Positions 50,498 to 60,379 are shown, counted from the stretch's first letter. The stretch: 64,000 nucleotides of DNA from an uncultured Saprospiraceae bacterium (GCA_937924805.1 CALDTZ010000031.1:1-64000), one strand, 5' to 3'. Notes: a model not told the origin generated them from the letters alone. Program-made: numbers and translations.

Positions 50498-50877
50498 TGG
50501 GATGGGGAGGATGTATTAAGCATATTATGTATGCGACTCTAATTTCTATAACATTAATCTTAGGCGCTCAACTATTTGTAGATGTCCTTCAGTTTCGTTC
50601 GTTCATTGTTTCAAGTCTTTTCTTTTTTGTGGTGCTAACCATTGGTATCTTTTGGCTAGGAAAAATGGCTTTAAAAACGCCTAACAAACAGTTTTTTATA
50701 AACGTAGTTATTGTAAATGTCTTATTGAAGATGGTTTTAATATTTGCTTTTGTATTTATATATGCAAAAATATCAAACCCAATAAGTAATAAATTATTTA
50801 TTGCCCCCTTTCTAATATGCTATCTGGTGTTTACCGTTTTTGAAACGATTATCTTGCATAAAATTGCCTACAAATAG
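50497..50877 (+). CDS. four-helix membrane protein next to AtpZ
   Basis: A 126-residue hydrophobic protein with four predicted helices (about 12-30, 34-55, 65-92 and 98-122). In Bacteroidota a gene of this size and shape usually stands between atpZ and atpB at the head of the ATP synthase operon, where it corresponds to an AtpI-like protein. Here atpB is absent and ftsH converges on it with no intervening base. A role with AtpZ is inferred only from this order. Confidence 0.7.
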   Translation: MGWGGCIKHIMYATLISITLILGAQLFVDVLQFRSFIVSSLFFFVVLTIGIFWLGKMALKTPNKQFFINVVIVNVLLKMVLIFAFVFIYAKISNPISNKLFIAPFLICYLVFTVFETIILHKIAYK

Positions 50878-52830
50878 TTAAGCTTCATTCGAAGCAGAGG
50901 AGACATCTTCTTCTTTCGTTTCGACCACAATTTTTTCTTGTCCATATGGACGTTTACCAATAAGTCTTTCTACATCAGATTTTAATATTACCTCACTTTC
51001 TAATAAGGTCTTTGCTAACATATTTAACTCATTTCTTCGCTCCGTTAATAAAGCTTGTGCACGTTCATATTGAACATCAATCATGGACCTAACCTCTTCG
51101 TCGATTAATGTGGCCGTATCGTCTGAATATGGTTTACCAAAGTTGTCTTGAGACATACCATAAAATGAAACATTACCTACTTTCTCGTTCATTCCATAAA
51201 CAGATACCATGCTATATGCCATCTTCGTTACTTGATCTAAATCACTTTGTGCTCCAGTAGAAATTTTGTCAAAAACAATTTTTTCTGCAGCACGACCACC
51301 TAATGTCATACACATTCGATCTTCAAGTTGTTCTGTTCTTGTAATATATTCTTCTTTAGGTAAATATTGGGCATAACCCAAAGTTCCAATTCCTCTTGGG
51401 ACAATTGTAACTTTTACCAAAGGAGATGCATGTTCTAAAAACCAACCACAAATGGCATGTCCTGCCTCGTGATAAGCAATAATTTCTTTTTCTCTTGGAG
51501 AAATGATTTTGTTCTTTTTCTCTAAACCACCAATTACTCTATCTAGTGCGTAGTTAAAATCATCTAAATCAATAGCTTTTTTATCGTGTCTTGCTGCAAC
51601 TAATGCAGCTTCATTACAAATATTTGCTATATCTGCACCAGCAAAACCAGGTGTCATTTCTGCAAGAATATCGGCTTTAATTTCTTCTGAAGCTTTGATA
51701 CCTTTTAAGTGTACTTTAAATATCTCTTCTCTTCCTTTAAGGTCAGGTCTATCAATACCAATTTGTCTATCGAACCTTCCAGGTCTAAGTAGTGCATTAT
51801 CTAAAACATCTGGTCTATTTGTTGCTGCCATTAATATGACACCTTTATCTGTACTAAAACCATCCATTTCCACTAACAATTGATTTAGTGTATTTTCTCT
51901 TTCATCGTTTCCACCTTGCACGGCACCTTTACCCCTTGCTCTTCCTATTGCATCAATTTCATCGATAAATACAATACACGGTGCTTTTTCTCTTGCTTGT
52001 TTGAATACATCTCGTACTCTCGATGCTCCAACTCCAACAAACATTTCAACAAAATCTGATCCTGACATTGAAAAGAAGGGCACACCCGCTTCTCCTGCTA
52101 CAGCTTTTGCTAATAATGTTTTACCTGTACCCGGAGGGCCAACAAGTAAAACTCCTTTTGGTATTTTACCACCTAGGGCTGTGTATTTTTTTGGGTTTTT
52201 TAGAAAATCCACAACTTCCATAACCTCTTCTTTTGCTTCATCCAATCCGGCTACATCTTTAAAAGTGACATTTACTTTTGTGTTATTGTCAAATAAGGTT
52301 GCCTTTGATTTTCCTATATTAAAAATTTGTGCACCAGGACCACCTGCGCCAGATGTTACTTTTCGCATAAAGAACAACCACAAACCAATAATAAGGAAAA
52401 CAGGAAGTAACCAACTAAGCATATTTCCTACCCAATTGGTACGCGTGGTATATTTCGGGTCAACGAGTACTGGAGATTGTTTTTCATTAATCTCATTTAT
52501 CATCAATTCAAAATTGCCAATATCTCCAATATTTAGCTTAAAGTGAGGTTGTGCCATCGATAAAGAACCTGCTTCTTTAATGTGATCATATTTTTCTTTA
52601 AAATCTTTTTTGATAAAAATTTCTGCAAAGTCTCGATTGACTATGTCCATTTTTCCAACATGACCTTTTAAAGCCATTTCCTTAAACTCTACTTGTGAAA
52701 TTTCTTTAGTATTGTTGTTTGTAATCACTAAAGCGTTTACACAAATGATAAAAAAGATAATCAAACCATATATCCAATAGGTATTGAAGTTTATCTTTTT
52801 CGGATCCTTTTTTTCATTATTTGTACTCAT
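50878..52830 (-). CDS. ftsH: ATP-dependent zinc metalloprotease FtsH
   Basis: A 650-residue membrane-anchored AAA+ protease. Two N-terminal helices (about 15-35 and 131-150) flank a periplasmic domain. Walker A is [12 protein letters not shown], Walker [12 protein letters not shown], the arginine-finger region [12 protein letters not shown], and the zinc site HEAGH. It degrades misfolded membrane proteins and regulators such as LpxC or sigma-32 homologues in other bacteria. It follows rsfS after 51 bp, a standard Bacteroidota pairing. Its stop codon touches that of the convergent membrane protein gene. Confidence 0.97.
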   Translation of the reverse strand: MSTNNEKKDPKKINFNTYWIYGLIIFFIICVNALVITNNNTKEISQVEFKEMALKGHVGKMDIVNRDFAEIFIKKDFKEKYDHIKEAGSLSMAQPHFKLNIGDIGNFELMINEINEKQSPVLVDPKYTTRTNWVGNMLSWLLPVFLIIGLWLFFMRKVTSGAGGPGAQIFNIGKSKATLFDNNTKVNVTFKDVAGLDEAKEEVMEVVDFLKNPKKYTALGGKIPKGVLLVGPPGTGKTLLAKAVAGEAGVPFFSMSGSDFVEMFVGVGASRVRDVFKQAREKAPCIVFIDEIDAIGRARGKGAVQGGNDERENTLNQLLVEMDGFSTDKGVILMAATNRPDVLDNALLRPGRFDRQIGIDRPDLKGREEIFKVHLKGIKASEEIKADILAEMTPGFAGADIANICNEAALVAARHDKKAIDLDDFNYALDRVIGGLEKKNKIISPREKEIIAYHEAGHAICGWFLEHASPLVKVTIVPRGIGTLGYAQYLPKEEYITRTEQLEDRMCMTLGGRAAEKIVFDKISTGAQSDLDQVTKMAYSMVSVYGMNEKVGNVSFYGMSQDNFGKPYSDDTATLIDEEVRSMIDVQYERAQALLTERRNELNMLAKTLLESEVILKSDVERLIGKRPYGQEKIVVETKEEDVSSASNEA

Positions 52831-52881
52831 GTAATTTGTCTTCTTTTATTCAACAAGCTAAAAGAACATCGTTTTAGCTGT

Positions 52882-53268
52882 TTATAAATTTTTATATTCA
52901 GAAATAATAGCATCACTCCACAAATCATCTAATGCATAAAACTCTCTAGCCTCTGGATGAAAAATATGGATAACAGTATTAAAGTAATCTACTAATACCC
53001 ATTGTGAACCACCTAAACCTTCTTTATGTTCAGGATTTACCCCTAAGGTTTCTTTTACATCTTTGTGAATACTTCTAGAAATGGCATTGACTTGGGTCGA
53101 AGACTCTCCTTCACAGATGATAAAGAAATGGGTAGGTGCTTCGTCAAGATTCCTTAAATCCAAAAGAGAAATGTTTTTTCCCTTTACATTCTGAATGGCG
53201 TTAATAATTAACTTATTAAGTTGCTCTGATTCTTGATCTGCCGTTTCTGTTGTCTGTATTTTATTCAA
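52882..53268 (-). CDS. rsfS: ribosome silencing factor RsfS
   Basis: A 128-residue Iojap-family protein that binds L14 (uL14) and blocks subunit joining in slow growth. The family block NISLLDLRNLDEAPTHFFII, then CEGESSTQVNAISRSI and GGSQWVLVDYFNTVIHIFHP, is complete and ends with REFYALDDLWSDA. It starts 95 bp from the divergent birA gene and precedes ftsH. Confidence 0.95.
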   Translation of the reverse strand: MNKIQTTETADQESEQLNKLIINAIQNVKGKNISLLDLRNLDEAPTHFFIICEGESSTQVNAISRSIHKDVKETLGVNPEHKEGLGGSQWVLVDYFNTVIHIFHPEAREFYALDDLWSDAIISEYKNL

Positions 53269-53363
53269 ATGATTTTATTTAACTAACCAATATTCTTACT
53301 ATTATTGATAATCCTAATTAAAAGTACGAATAATAACGTTCGAATATCAATTAGATTTGGTTC

Positions 53364-54104
53364 ATGAAAGTAGAATTCATATTTATTCAAGCACATTCCT
53401 CAACAAATGAATATGCTATAGAGTTCATGTCAAAAAGCAATCCAAACCATGTTTATTGCATTTATACATACAATCAGACAGATGGAAAAGGACAAATTGG
53501 CAGAAAATGGGATTCTCAGCCAAATATGAACCTATCTTTCTCATTGGTAATTCCTTTTGACCAGTTTCATGTTGATAGGCAAATAGTTTTCAATAAACAA
53601 ATAGCACTAGCTATTAAAAACGCACTACTCCCTTATTTTGAACAACAAGTAAAAATTAAATGGCCAAATGATATTTATATAAACGATAAAAAAATAGCAG
53701 GAATTTTAATTCAAAATGTCTTACAAGGAAAACATATTAAATATGCAGTGGTTGGTATTGGTATTAACGTGCTACAAAAACATTTTAATGTAAGTATCCC
53801 TAATCCAACCTCATTTGCATTAGAAGGTATTGAACTGAATAAAACATTAACAGAATTACTTCATGAAATAGTGTATAAAATTATAAAAACAGACTTTAAT
53901 CCATCTAGAAAAACCGCTATATTAATTGGTGAAAAATATAATAGTGACCTGTATAAATTAGGGTTAAGTCAAGACTTTGAGTTTAAAGAGGAAAGAATCA
54001 ATAGAACGATTAAAGAGGTAAATGAAAAAGGTCAACTGGTATTGATTGATGACCAAATAGAAGAGACATACAATTTTGGACAATTAAAATTTATCAATAA
54101 ATGA
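53364..54104 (+). CDS. birA: biotin-[acetyl-CoA carboxylase] ligase
   Basis: A 246-residue biotin protein ligase without an N-terminal DNA-binding domain, so an enzyme only. The family landmarks are QAHSSTNEYA, GKGQIGRKWDS (biotinyl-AMP loop), SFSLVIPF, KWPNDIYINDKKIAGILIQN and GIGINV. It attaches biotin to carboxyl-carrier domains. A TAGATTTG box (53352-53359) ends only 4 bases before the ATG, which would make the transcript leaderless if it is a -7 element, but no -33 element is seen. It overlaps cinA by 4 bp. Confidence 0.95.
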   Translation: MKVEFIFIQAHSSTNEYAIEFMSKSNPNHVYCIYTYNQTDGKGQIGRKWDSQPNMNLSFSLVIPFDQFHVDRQIVFNKQIALAIKNALLPYFEQQVKIKWPNDIYINDKKIAGILIQNVLQGKHIKYAVVGIGINVLQKHFNVSIPNPTSFALEGIELNKTLTELLHEIVYKIIKTDFNPSRKTAILIGEKYNSDLYKLGLSQDFEFKEERINRTIKEVNEKGQLVLIDDQIEETYNFGQLKFINK

Positions 54105-55342
54105 ATGCTACGATTATAAGTATTGGAACAGAAATTTTAATAGGTCAAATTATTAACACTAACGCTTCTTGGATGGGAGCAGAATTAAATAAAATAGGAA
54201 TCAATGTAAAGGAAGTTATAACAGTAAGTGATGTAGATGTAGACATATTATCCGCGTTGAAAAGGGCAGAAAGGGATACGGAAGTAATATTAGTTACAGG
54301 AGGACTGGGTCCAACGAATGATGATATAACAAAAAAAGTAATTGCAGAATATTTAGGAGTCAACATGTATTATGATGAGAATACTTATCGTCAGATTGAA
54401 GAAATGTTTAAAAAACGTGGGTTTCCTATTTCGGACAAGCATAAAAAACAATGCTTTATGCCTGTAGGGGTGCAACTTTTGGAAAACAAAATGGGCACCG
54501 CACCGGGAATGAAGTTTACTTTAAATAGTAATAAAGTATTGTTTTCTATGCCAGGCGTTCCCTTTGAAATGATGTATGTTATGGAACATGGAGTAATACC
54601 CTTTTTAATATCGAAGTCATCATTTAAAATGGTTCATCAAACGATCATGACAGTTGGAACAGGTGAATCAATAATTGCCGACAAAATTCAAGATATAGAA
54701 GGAAATTTGCCTTCAAGTTTAAATATTGCTTATTTACCATCCTTGGGTAGGGTTCGGGTTCGAGTTTCAGGAAAATCAGAAAACAATCGATCAATCGAAG
54801 CAGAAGTAAATAATGTTGTTGAATTAATAAAAGAACGAATTGGAGATATCGTTTATGGTATGAATGAAATCAGCCTTGAAGAATCGATTCAGCAACTGGC
54901 AATAAAAAAAGGTTTGACCGTTGGAACGGCGGAAAGTTGCACTGGTGGATATGTATCGCACAAGTTAACAACGATCCCAGGAAGCAGTCAATATTATGAA
55001 GGAAGTATTGTTTCTTACAGTAATAAAATAAAAGAACAGCATTTAAACGTAAAAAAAGAAACACTAGAAACAAAAGGAGCAGTAAGTGAAGAATCGGCAA
55101 AACAAATGGTTTCTGGACTTTTAAGTACACTCGGTGTTGATATTGCGTTATCTATTACTGGAATTGCTGGACCAGGAGGAGGTTCAAAAGAAAAACCGAC
55201 GGGAACAGTTTGGGTTGCTTGTGGTGATAAAAATAGAATTGTGGTAAAAAAGCAAAGATTTGGAAAGGATAGGATAAGAAATATTGAATATAGCTCAGTA
55301 TTTGCACTTAATATGCTCAGAAAATTCTTGCTCGAACGATAA
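54101..55342 (+). CDS. cinA: CinA-family nicotinamide-nucleotide amidohydrolase
   Basis: A 413-residue two-domain protein. The N-terminal MoCF/COG1058 domain (about 1-170) carries SIGTEILIGQIINTNASWMG, TGGLGPTNDDITKKV and MPGVPFEM. The C-terminal PncC domain has GTAESCTGGYVSHKLTTIPG and ITGIAGPGGGSKEKPTGTVW. It deamidates nicotinamide mononucleotide in pyridine nucleotide recycling, and the N-terminal domain may act as an ADP-ribose pyrophosphatase. It overlaps birA by 4 bp. The E2 promoter begins inside its 3' end. Confidence 0.96.
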   Translation: MNATIISIGTEILIGQIINTNASWMGAELNKIGINVKEVITVSDVDVDILSALKRAERDTEVILVTGGLGPTNDDITKKVIAEYLGVNMYYDENTYRQIEEMFKKRGFPISDKHKKQCFMPVGVQLLENKMGTAPGMKFTLNSNKVLFSMPGVPFEMMYVMEHGVIPFLISKSSFKMVHQTIMTVGTGESIIADKIQDIEGNLPSSLNIAYLPSLGRVRVRVSGKSENNRSIEAEVNNVVELIKERIGDIVYGMNEISLEESIQQLAIKKGLTVGTAESCTGGYVSHKLTTIPGSSQYYEGSIVSYSNKIKEQHLNVKKETLETKGAVSEESAKQMVSGLLSTLGVDIALSITGIAGPGGGSKEKPTGTVWVACGDKNRIVVKKQRFGKDRIRNIEYSSVFALNMLRKFLLER

Positions 55343-55355
55343 TTGATTAATTTTG
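55328..55355 (+). promoter_or_regulatory. Bacteroidota-type promoter of the E2 acyltransferase gene
   Basis: A -33 TTG (55328-55330), 17 bases, then a -7 box TAATTTTG (55348-55355). The transcript would start near 55362, 13 bases before the E2 ATG. The -33 element lies within the last codons of cinA. Confidence 0.72.
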
Positions 55356-55374
55356 TGCAAAATTTACAAACAGT

Positions 55375-56718
55375 ATGGCTAAAATAGAATTAGTAATGCC
55401 TAAAATGGGAGAAAGCATCATTGAAGCTACCATTCTCAATTGGGTAAAAAATGTAGGTGATAAAGTCGAGGAAGATGAAACCATATTAGAAATTGCAACA
55501 GATAAAGTAGATTCTGAAATACCGTCCCCAGTTGATGGTACCATTAAAGAAATTTTATTTAATGTGGATGATGTAGTTCCTGTTGGGACTGTGATAGCAA
55601 TAATCGAAACGACTGGTGAAGAAACTGGATCTGTATCCGAAGATGAATCAAAACCAGATGCAATTATTGAAGCTCCACAAGAAGAAGTTCAAAAAGCAGC
55701 AGCAAGCTTAGAAAGTGATATAGAGAAAATAAAATTGCCAAATGTTGTAGGCAATATTCAGAATTCTCAAAACAGATTCTATTCTCCTTTAGTCAAAAAT
55801 ATAGCTAAAGAAGAAAACATTACTCAAGATGAACTAGATAATATTTCTGGGTCTGGGGCTAATGGAAGGGTAACAAAACAAGATGTTCTTTCATTCCTAG
55901 AACAGAGAACAAAGACACCAAACCAAATAAAGGTAACATCTAACGACCAAGATAAAGCAGCACCAGTAGCACAAGCCGCAGTGCCAAAAATGTCTTTTTC
56001 CAGTGAAGGAAATGTAGAGATTATTGAGATGGATAGGATGCGAAGGTTAATTGCTGATCATATGGTGATGTCAAAGCATACATCACCGCATGTTACATCA
56101 TTTGTAGAAGCTGATGTTACAAATTTGGTTAATTGGAGAAATGGCATTAAGAAAGAATATGTATCTAAATATGGAGAGAAAATCACGTTTACTCCAATCA
56201 TTTTAGAAGCAGTAATAAAAGCATTGGTGGATTTTCCAATGGTTAATGTTTCCGTTGATGGAAAGAATGTCATTGTTAAAAAAGATATAAATGTAGGGAT
56301 GGCAGCAGCTTTGCCTTCAGGAAACTTGATTGTTCCTGTCATTAAAAATGCAAACATGTTGAATCTTAATGGACTTGTAAGATCCGTGAACGATCTTGCA
56401 ACAAGAGCTAGGGCCAACAAGTTAAAACCAGAAGAAATACAAGGAGGAACATTTACGGTTACGAATGTAGGTACCTTTGGAAATGTAATGGGTACACCGA
56501 TTATAAATCAACCTCAAGTTGCTATTTTGGCTGCTGGTGCCATTCGAAAAAGACCAGCCGTTTTGGAAACAGAACATGGGGATGTTATAGCGATTAGACA
56601 TATGATGTTTTTATCACTTTCTTATGATCATAGAGTTGTAGATGGATTTCTTGGTGGTTCATTCTTAAAAAGAATATCTGACTATTTAGAAGGATTTGAC
56701 GGAAATAGGGGTATATAA
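55375..56718 (+). CDS. 2-oxo acid dehydrogenase E2 (dihydrolipoamide acyltransferase)
   Basis: A 447-residue E2 core subunit. One lipoyl domain lies at residues 1-80, with the lipoylated Lys in the ATDKVDSE motif (K44). A peripheral-subunit-binding domain lies at about 132-170 (YSPLVKNIAKEENITQDELD; SGANGRVTKQDV). The catalytic acyltransferase domain ends with the active-site His in SYDHRVVDGFLGG. It could serve pyruvate, 2-oxoglutarate or branched-chain complexes; a single lipoyl domain and the overall pattern favour the branched-chain type, but this is not certain. No E1 or E3 gene is adjacent. It has its own promoter. Confidence 0.93.
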   Translation: MAKIELVMPKMGESIIEATILNWVKNVGDKVEEDETILEIATDKVDSEIPSPVDGTIKEILFNVDDVVPVGTVIAIIETTGEETGSVSEDESKPDAIIEAPQEEVQKAAASLESDIEKIKLPNVVGNIQNSQNRFYSPLVKNIAKEENITQDELDNISGSGANGRVTKQDVLSFLEQRTKTPNQIKVTSNDQDKAAPVAQAAVPKMSFSSEGNVEIIEMDRMRRLIADHMVMSKHTSPHVTSFVEADVTNLVNWRNGIKKEYVSKYGEKITFTPIILEAVIKALVDFPMVNVSVDGKNVIVKKDINVGMAAALPSGNLIVPVIKNANMLNLNGLVRSVNDLATRARANKLKPEEIQGGTFTVTNVGTFGNVMGTPIINQPQVAILAAGAIRKRPAVLETEHGDVIAIRHMMFLSLSYDHRVVDGFLGGSFLKRISDYLEGFDGNRGI

Positions 56719-56736
56719 AAAATAATTTTTTATATA
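56712..56736 (+). terminator. A/T-only hairpin after the E2 gene
   Basis: TATATAAAAAA (56712-56722) and TTTTTTATATA (56726-56736) form an 11-bp stem with a 3-base loop. Its left arm contains the last codons and stop of the E2 gene. Without any G-C pair it would be weak as an intrinsic terminator. Confidence 0.3.
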
Positions 56737-56788
56737 ATATGGCATAGTTTTTAATCTTTAACACTGTAGAGAAGGGTTGAAAAAGCAT

Positions 56789-56814
56789 TTGTTCGTTTTT
56801 TTGAACTAACTTTG
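56789..56814 (+). promoter_or_regulatory. possible promoter of the TPR-PD40-OmpA gene
   Basis: A -7 box TAACTTTG (56807-56814) fits TAnnTTTG and lies 28 bp before the ATG. The best TTG (56789-56791) is only 15 bases away, two short of the usual minimum, so the promoter is probable only for its -7 part. Confidence 0.45.
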
Positions 56815-56842
56815 TACTAATTAACACTCTATACGCCCAACC

Positions 56843-59512
56843 ATGAGTTTGAATCGATACACTTTCACAGTGTTGTTATGTCTATTATTTACCCCTATGT
56901 TTTCTCAAGGGGTTTCCTCCAAAGTATTTAAATATATAGAGAAGCAAGAATACGCTAAAGCCTTAGAAATTCTAGATAATGTAAAAGATATAAAAGACAA
57001 TAGTAAAGCGCTACATGCAAGAGCTTTAGTTAATTTCTATACAGGCGAAAATCAACGTGCCATAACGGATATTGCAAGGACTAAAATATTAGGAAATAAG
57101 GAAAATGCCTTAAACTATTATTTGGCTAAAATTTATCAAAAACAAAGAAGATATAAAGACGCAATTAAGTGGTACAAGAAATATTTAAAGGGTAAAGAAC
57201 AAAAAATAGCTTCAAAGGAGCAAGTAATAAATGAAGTAAATTACTGCATAAATGGTTTATACTCAGATGAAGGAGTTGAGTTGTTTATTGATCATTTACC
57301 AAAACCGGTTAACTCACAAAATGATGAAAGTAATATTATAAGAAGCCCACTATATCCAAGTTCTATTTATTTAACAAGAAATGATAAAAAAGGCAGTGAT
57401 ATAAGTAGTTACGTGTTGAAGCCAAATGGATGGCAAAAATCAAATGATATTTTACCGACATTAGAATCAAAGAATAAGGTTGTAATGAGCGATATTAGTC
57501 AAGATGGTCAAGTCTTTTTTTTCCACACTAAAATGAAAAAGAGACCAGCTTTAATGTTCCAAACAAGTGTTCAAAGGGAGAAAATAAAAAAAGCGAATAT
57601 GCCTTATTTTCCGGACCTTGGTGATAAAGATATTTGTATAGTAAACCATGAAACAATCTTATTTGCAAGTTTAAGGCCTGGAGGTTATGGAGGATATGAT
57701 ATTTATTTTTCAAATTATGAAAACAACCTTTGGTCCGAGCCGAAGAACCTTGGAAAAAAGATCAACTCATCATTTAACGATGTTTCACCCTTTTTGACTG
57801 CAGATGGTAAGTATCTGTTTTTTAGTTCAGATAATTCAAATTCAATTGGAGGATATGATATTTTCTATTCTGAGAAAAATGATAAAGGGTTTTCAAATGC
57901 TAAAAATGTGGGTACAAATTTAAACTCACCTGATAATGATTTATATTTTAATTTAGAACAAGATGGTGTTACATCTTCGTTTTGTTCTGATAGAGATGGA
58001 ACAATAGGTGGTTTAGATGTATTCTTTGGGTATTTTAAAGAAAAATGGGAAGTACAAATTGTTGAGGCACAAAATCTTTCATTTATTGATTACGAAAAAC
58101 CAATAGATCTTGGAGAAATCGAAGAGGTGCTCGTCGAAACCCAAAATTTAGAAGATACAACACAAAAGCCAGTAAAAAAGGAATCAAAATGGACTGCTGA
58201 AGACGAAGAGGACTTATTAGTTGTTGTTCACGAAAAGGAGACTAAAAACACATCCGATGATGTAGAAGAAATTGAAAAGAAAATTGAAGAGTCGATTGTT
58301 GAAGAATCATTTAATGACGACGAAAGAATAATTGTAAACCTTGAAAAAGAATCGATCGAAGAGGAGGAAGAAGTTGAATTGCTTGTTGTTGTTCACAAAG
58401 AAGCAGAAGTAAAAAAAGTAGAAGATTCAGACCCAATAGTTCATTCAACTCAAGAAATAAATAAGGATAAAGAGCTTGACGTTTTTTCAAAGGAAGATCG
58501 CTTAATCGACGAAGAAGAGATCGTTGTTCAAGAACAAAGCGAAACGATAATTGATAAAAATAGTGAAGCGTTTTTAGATTTAGAAGAAACGGATGAAGGA
58601 GAATTAACCGTTATTGTTCATGAGCCAACGGATAAGATAGACGAAAAGACTGAAGCGAAAGATTTAGATAATCAAGAACGCAAAACAGAAAAAGAAAAGA
58701 TTGTTTTAATTGGAAAGAAGAAGAAACGGAAAAACAAGAAAAAGAAGAAAGATTATATAGATCCGACAACGGTGCTTACAGTAAAACCGTTATTTTATGT
58801 TAGTGATAAGCAAATATTGTCTTTAGAAAATGAAGGAAAATTAAATGATATTATTCATGCTTTGAAGTTGTTTCCTGATGCAGGAATAGAATTAACTAAT
58901 TTTATCAACCCTGGTCCTCTTAAGGAATTTGAGCTCTGGTTTGGAATCAGCTGGGCATCTACAGTCGTTGATTATCTCTTAAAGCATAAAATATCTAAAG
59001 ATCGAATTCGTCTAAACACAGTTGGAGCATCTTATCCGTTTGCATTACGTGAAGCTGGAGGTAAGCAAAAAGCAGAGTACGTAAAAATGAATCAAAGAAT
59101 AGATATGCAATTCTTTAGTCTTCCTGAAGAATACTCTGCAACATACCTTGGGTTAGATATCCCATCAAAAAATCAAGATAGACGATACAGTCTCTATAAG
59201 TTGATTAAAGAAGACGTACATTTTAGGGTTGAATTTGCTAGAAGTAAAAGAATATTTAAACATGCAATTCTTAGGTATTATGATGATATAATGGTTACTA
59301 AGAACATTGAAAATGAGGAATTGGTATATACTATTGGCTTTTATGAAAGTTTTGAAAAAGCACTTGATGTTCAAAAAGAGCTAGAAAGTAATAGATTTAT
59401 GGATACGAAGATTGTAGTTATGAAAGGTTCTGAGAAACTATCCAAATCCGAAATAAAAAAGTTGTCTAGTAAAAATGAGGATTTAAAAAGATTCGTTGAC
59501 CAATCTTTATAA
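56843..59512 (+). CDS. TPR-PD40-OmpA-like envelope protein
   Basis: An 889-residue protein with a signal peptide (MSLNRYTFTVLLCLLFTPMF). TPR units lie at about 30-140 (YAKALEILDNVKDIKDNSKA; KDAIKWYKKYLKG). PD40/WD40-like beta-propeller repeats follow at about 170-400 (SRDNSNS-type SFNDVSPFLTADGKYLFFSS; GGYDIFYS). An acidic linker (about 420-650) contains three VVVH-type repeats. An OmpA-like peptidoglycan-binding domain lies at about 655-760. The last 110 residues resemble a SPOR domain (YTIGFYESFEKALDVQKELE). The architecture parallels PorE of the type IX secretion system without being identical, and that role is inferred. Its stop overlaps the convergent GHMP kinase gene. Confidence 0.85.
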   Translation: MSLNRYTFTVLLCLLFTPMFSQGVSSKVFKYIEKQEYAKALEILDNVKDIKDNSKALHARALVNFYTGENQRAITDIARTKILGNKENALNYYLAKIYQKQRRYKDAIKWYKKYLKGKEQKIASKEQVINEVNYCINGLYSDEGVELFIDHLPKPVNSQNDESNIIRSPLYPSSIYLTRNDKKGSDISSYVLKPNGWQKSNDILPTLESKNKVVMSDISQDGQVFFFHTKMKKRPALMFQTSVQREKIKKANMPYFPDLGDKDICIVNHETILFASLRPGGYGGYDIYFSNYENNLWSEPKNLGKKINSSFNDVSPFLTADGKYLFFSSDNSNSIGGYDIFYSEKNDKGFSNAKNVGTNLNSPDNDLYFNLEQDGVTSSFCSDRDGTIGGLDVFFGYFKEKWEVQIVEAQNLSFIDYEKPIDLGEIEEVLVETQNLEDTTQKPVKKESKWTAEDEEDLLVVVHEKETKNTSDDVEEIEKKIEESIVEESFNDDERIIVNLEKESIEEEEEVELLVVVHKEAEVKKVEDSDPIVHSTQEINKDKELDVFSKEDRLIDEEEIVVQEQSETIIDKNSEAFLDLEETDEGELTVIVHEPTDKIDEKTEAKDLDNQERKTEKEKIVLIGKKKKRKNKKKKKDYIDPTTVLTVKPLFYVSDKQILSLENEGKLNDIIHALKLFPDAGIELTNFINPGPLKEFELWFGISWASTVVDYLLKHKISKDRIRLNTVGASYPFALREAGGKQKAEYVKMNQRIDMQFFSLPEEYSATYLGLDIPSKNQDRRYSLYKLIKEDVHFRVEFARSKRIFKHAILRYYDDIMVTKNIENEELVYTIGFYESFEKALDVQKELESNRFMDTKIVVMKGSEKLSKSEIKKLSSKNEDLKRFVDQSL

Positions 59513-60379
59513 CTTCCAATATTTCATTTTACTTAAGATTTCAGGATTCGTTTTTCTATTAGAAAACAAAAGGAAAGTTCCTCCTCCTCCTGCACCGCAT
59601 AGTTTCATACACAAGTGATTTGTTTGAAGTGTTTTATCCCAAATTGATTGGATTTTTTTTGGAATCAAATAACTCATATTTTCAAACTGCATTTTACTTA
59701 ATGTTTTTAAGTCAGAAAAGCATAAAACCCCATTTGTATATTGAGTGATTAATTGATCATTTAGCGTCTGTAGTTTTTGGGTAAAAAGGAGAAAAGGTTT
59801 TTCCTCTTGTTGTTTTTTATACCAGGTCACTAATGGTTTTGTCGAGCGTTGAATGCTAGAGTCAATGATGTAGATATCAGCTAGTTCTTTTGAAATTTCC
59901 GTTTTAGATACCACCTTTTTATTAACCACAATGGGTTTATTAATCATCGGAATTAAAGGGTCAATTCCAGAGCTTACACCATGAAAAAAGGCTTCCATTT
60001 TTGAAAAACAAACCATTAAGGTTTCTAATGAATATTCTTCAAGTGTTTTTTTTAAAGTTAAGGTTAGAATGGCAGCACAAACACTGCCAGAACTTCCCAA
60101 CCCTGCTCCTATTGGTATCGTACTTTCTAAGACCCAACCTTGAGTGATTAATGTGCTTAATTTATCAAGCTTTATTTCGTCAATAATTTCGTACTGCTCC
60201 TTGTTTTTTGATAAAAAAGATATAAATAATAATAAATCTTGTGAAGGGTTAAGGTCAAATTTTTTCCATTGTGCATGAAGACCATTGAAAGGAACGACAA
60301 GTGCATTTCCTCCATTAATTACAGAATACTCTCCAAAAAGAAGGACTTTAGCAGGAAAAACTTGATTTGAAATCTTCAA
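59507..60379 (-). CDS. GHMP kinase (mevalonate-kinase-like, GYDIA family)
   Basis: A 290-residue small-molecule kinase. The N-terminus FPAKVLLFGEYSVINGGNAL is the family substrate-binding region, PIGAGLGSSGSVCAAILTL is the ATP-binding motif 2, and KLCGAGGGGTFLLF is motif 3. It matches the mevalonate-kinase-type GHMP protein (GYDIA subgroup) of Bacteroidota, probably in the mevalonate isoprenoid route, but neither its substrate nor its pathway neighbours can be seen here. It converges on the OmpA-like gene; the two stops overlap in TTATAA. Confidence 0.88.
   Translation of the reverse strand: MKISNQVFPAKVLLFGEYSVINGGNALVVPFNGLHAQWKKFDLNPSQDLLLFISFLSKNKEQYEIIDEIKLDKLSTLITQGWVLESTIPIGAGLGSSGSVCAAILTLTLKKTLEEYSLETLMVCFSKMEAFFHGVSSGIDPLIPMINKPIVVNKKVVSKTEISKELADIYIIDSSIQRSTKPLVTWYKKQQEEKPFLLFTQKLQTLNDQLITQYTNGVLCFSDLKTLSKMQFENMSYLIPKKIQSIWDKTLQTNHLCMKLCGAGGGGTFLLFSNRKTNPEILSKMKYWKL

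Noticed and set aside
52001..52546. Open frame of 181 codons on plus, opposite ftsH
   Set aside because: It is a shadow of the ftsH coding strand, rich in Pro and Ser from complementary codons and without recognisable motifs.
56058..56420. Open frame of 120 codons on minus, opposite the E2 gene
   Set aside because: Antisense to the conserved catalytic domain of the acyltransferase with no domain of its own.
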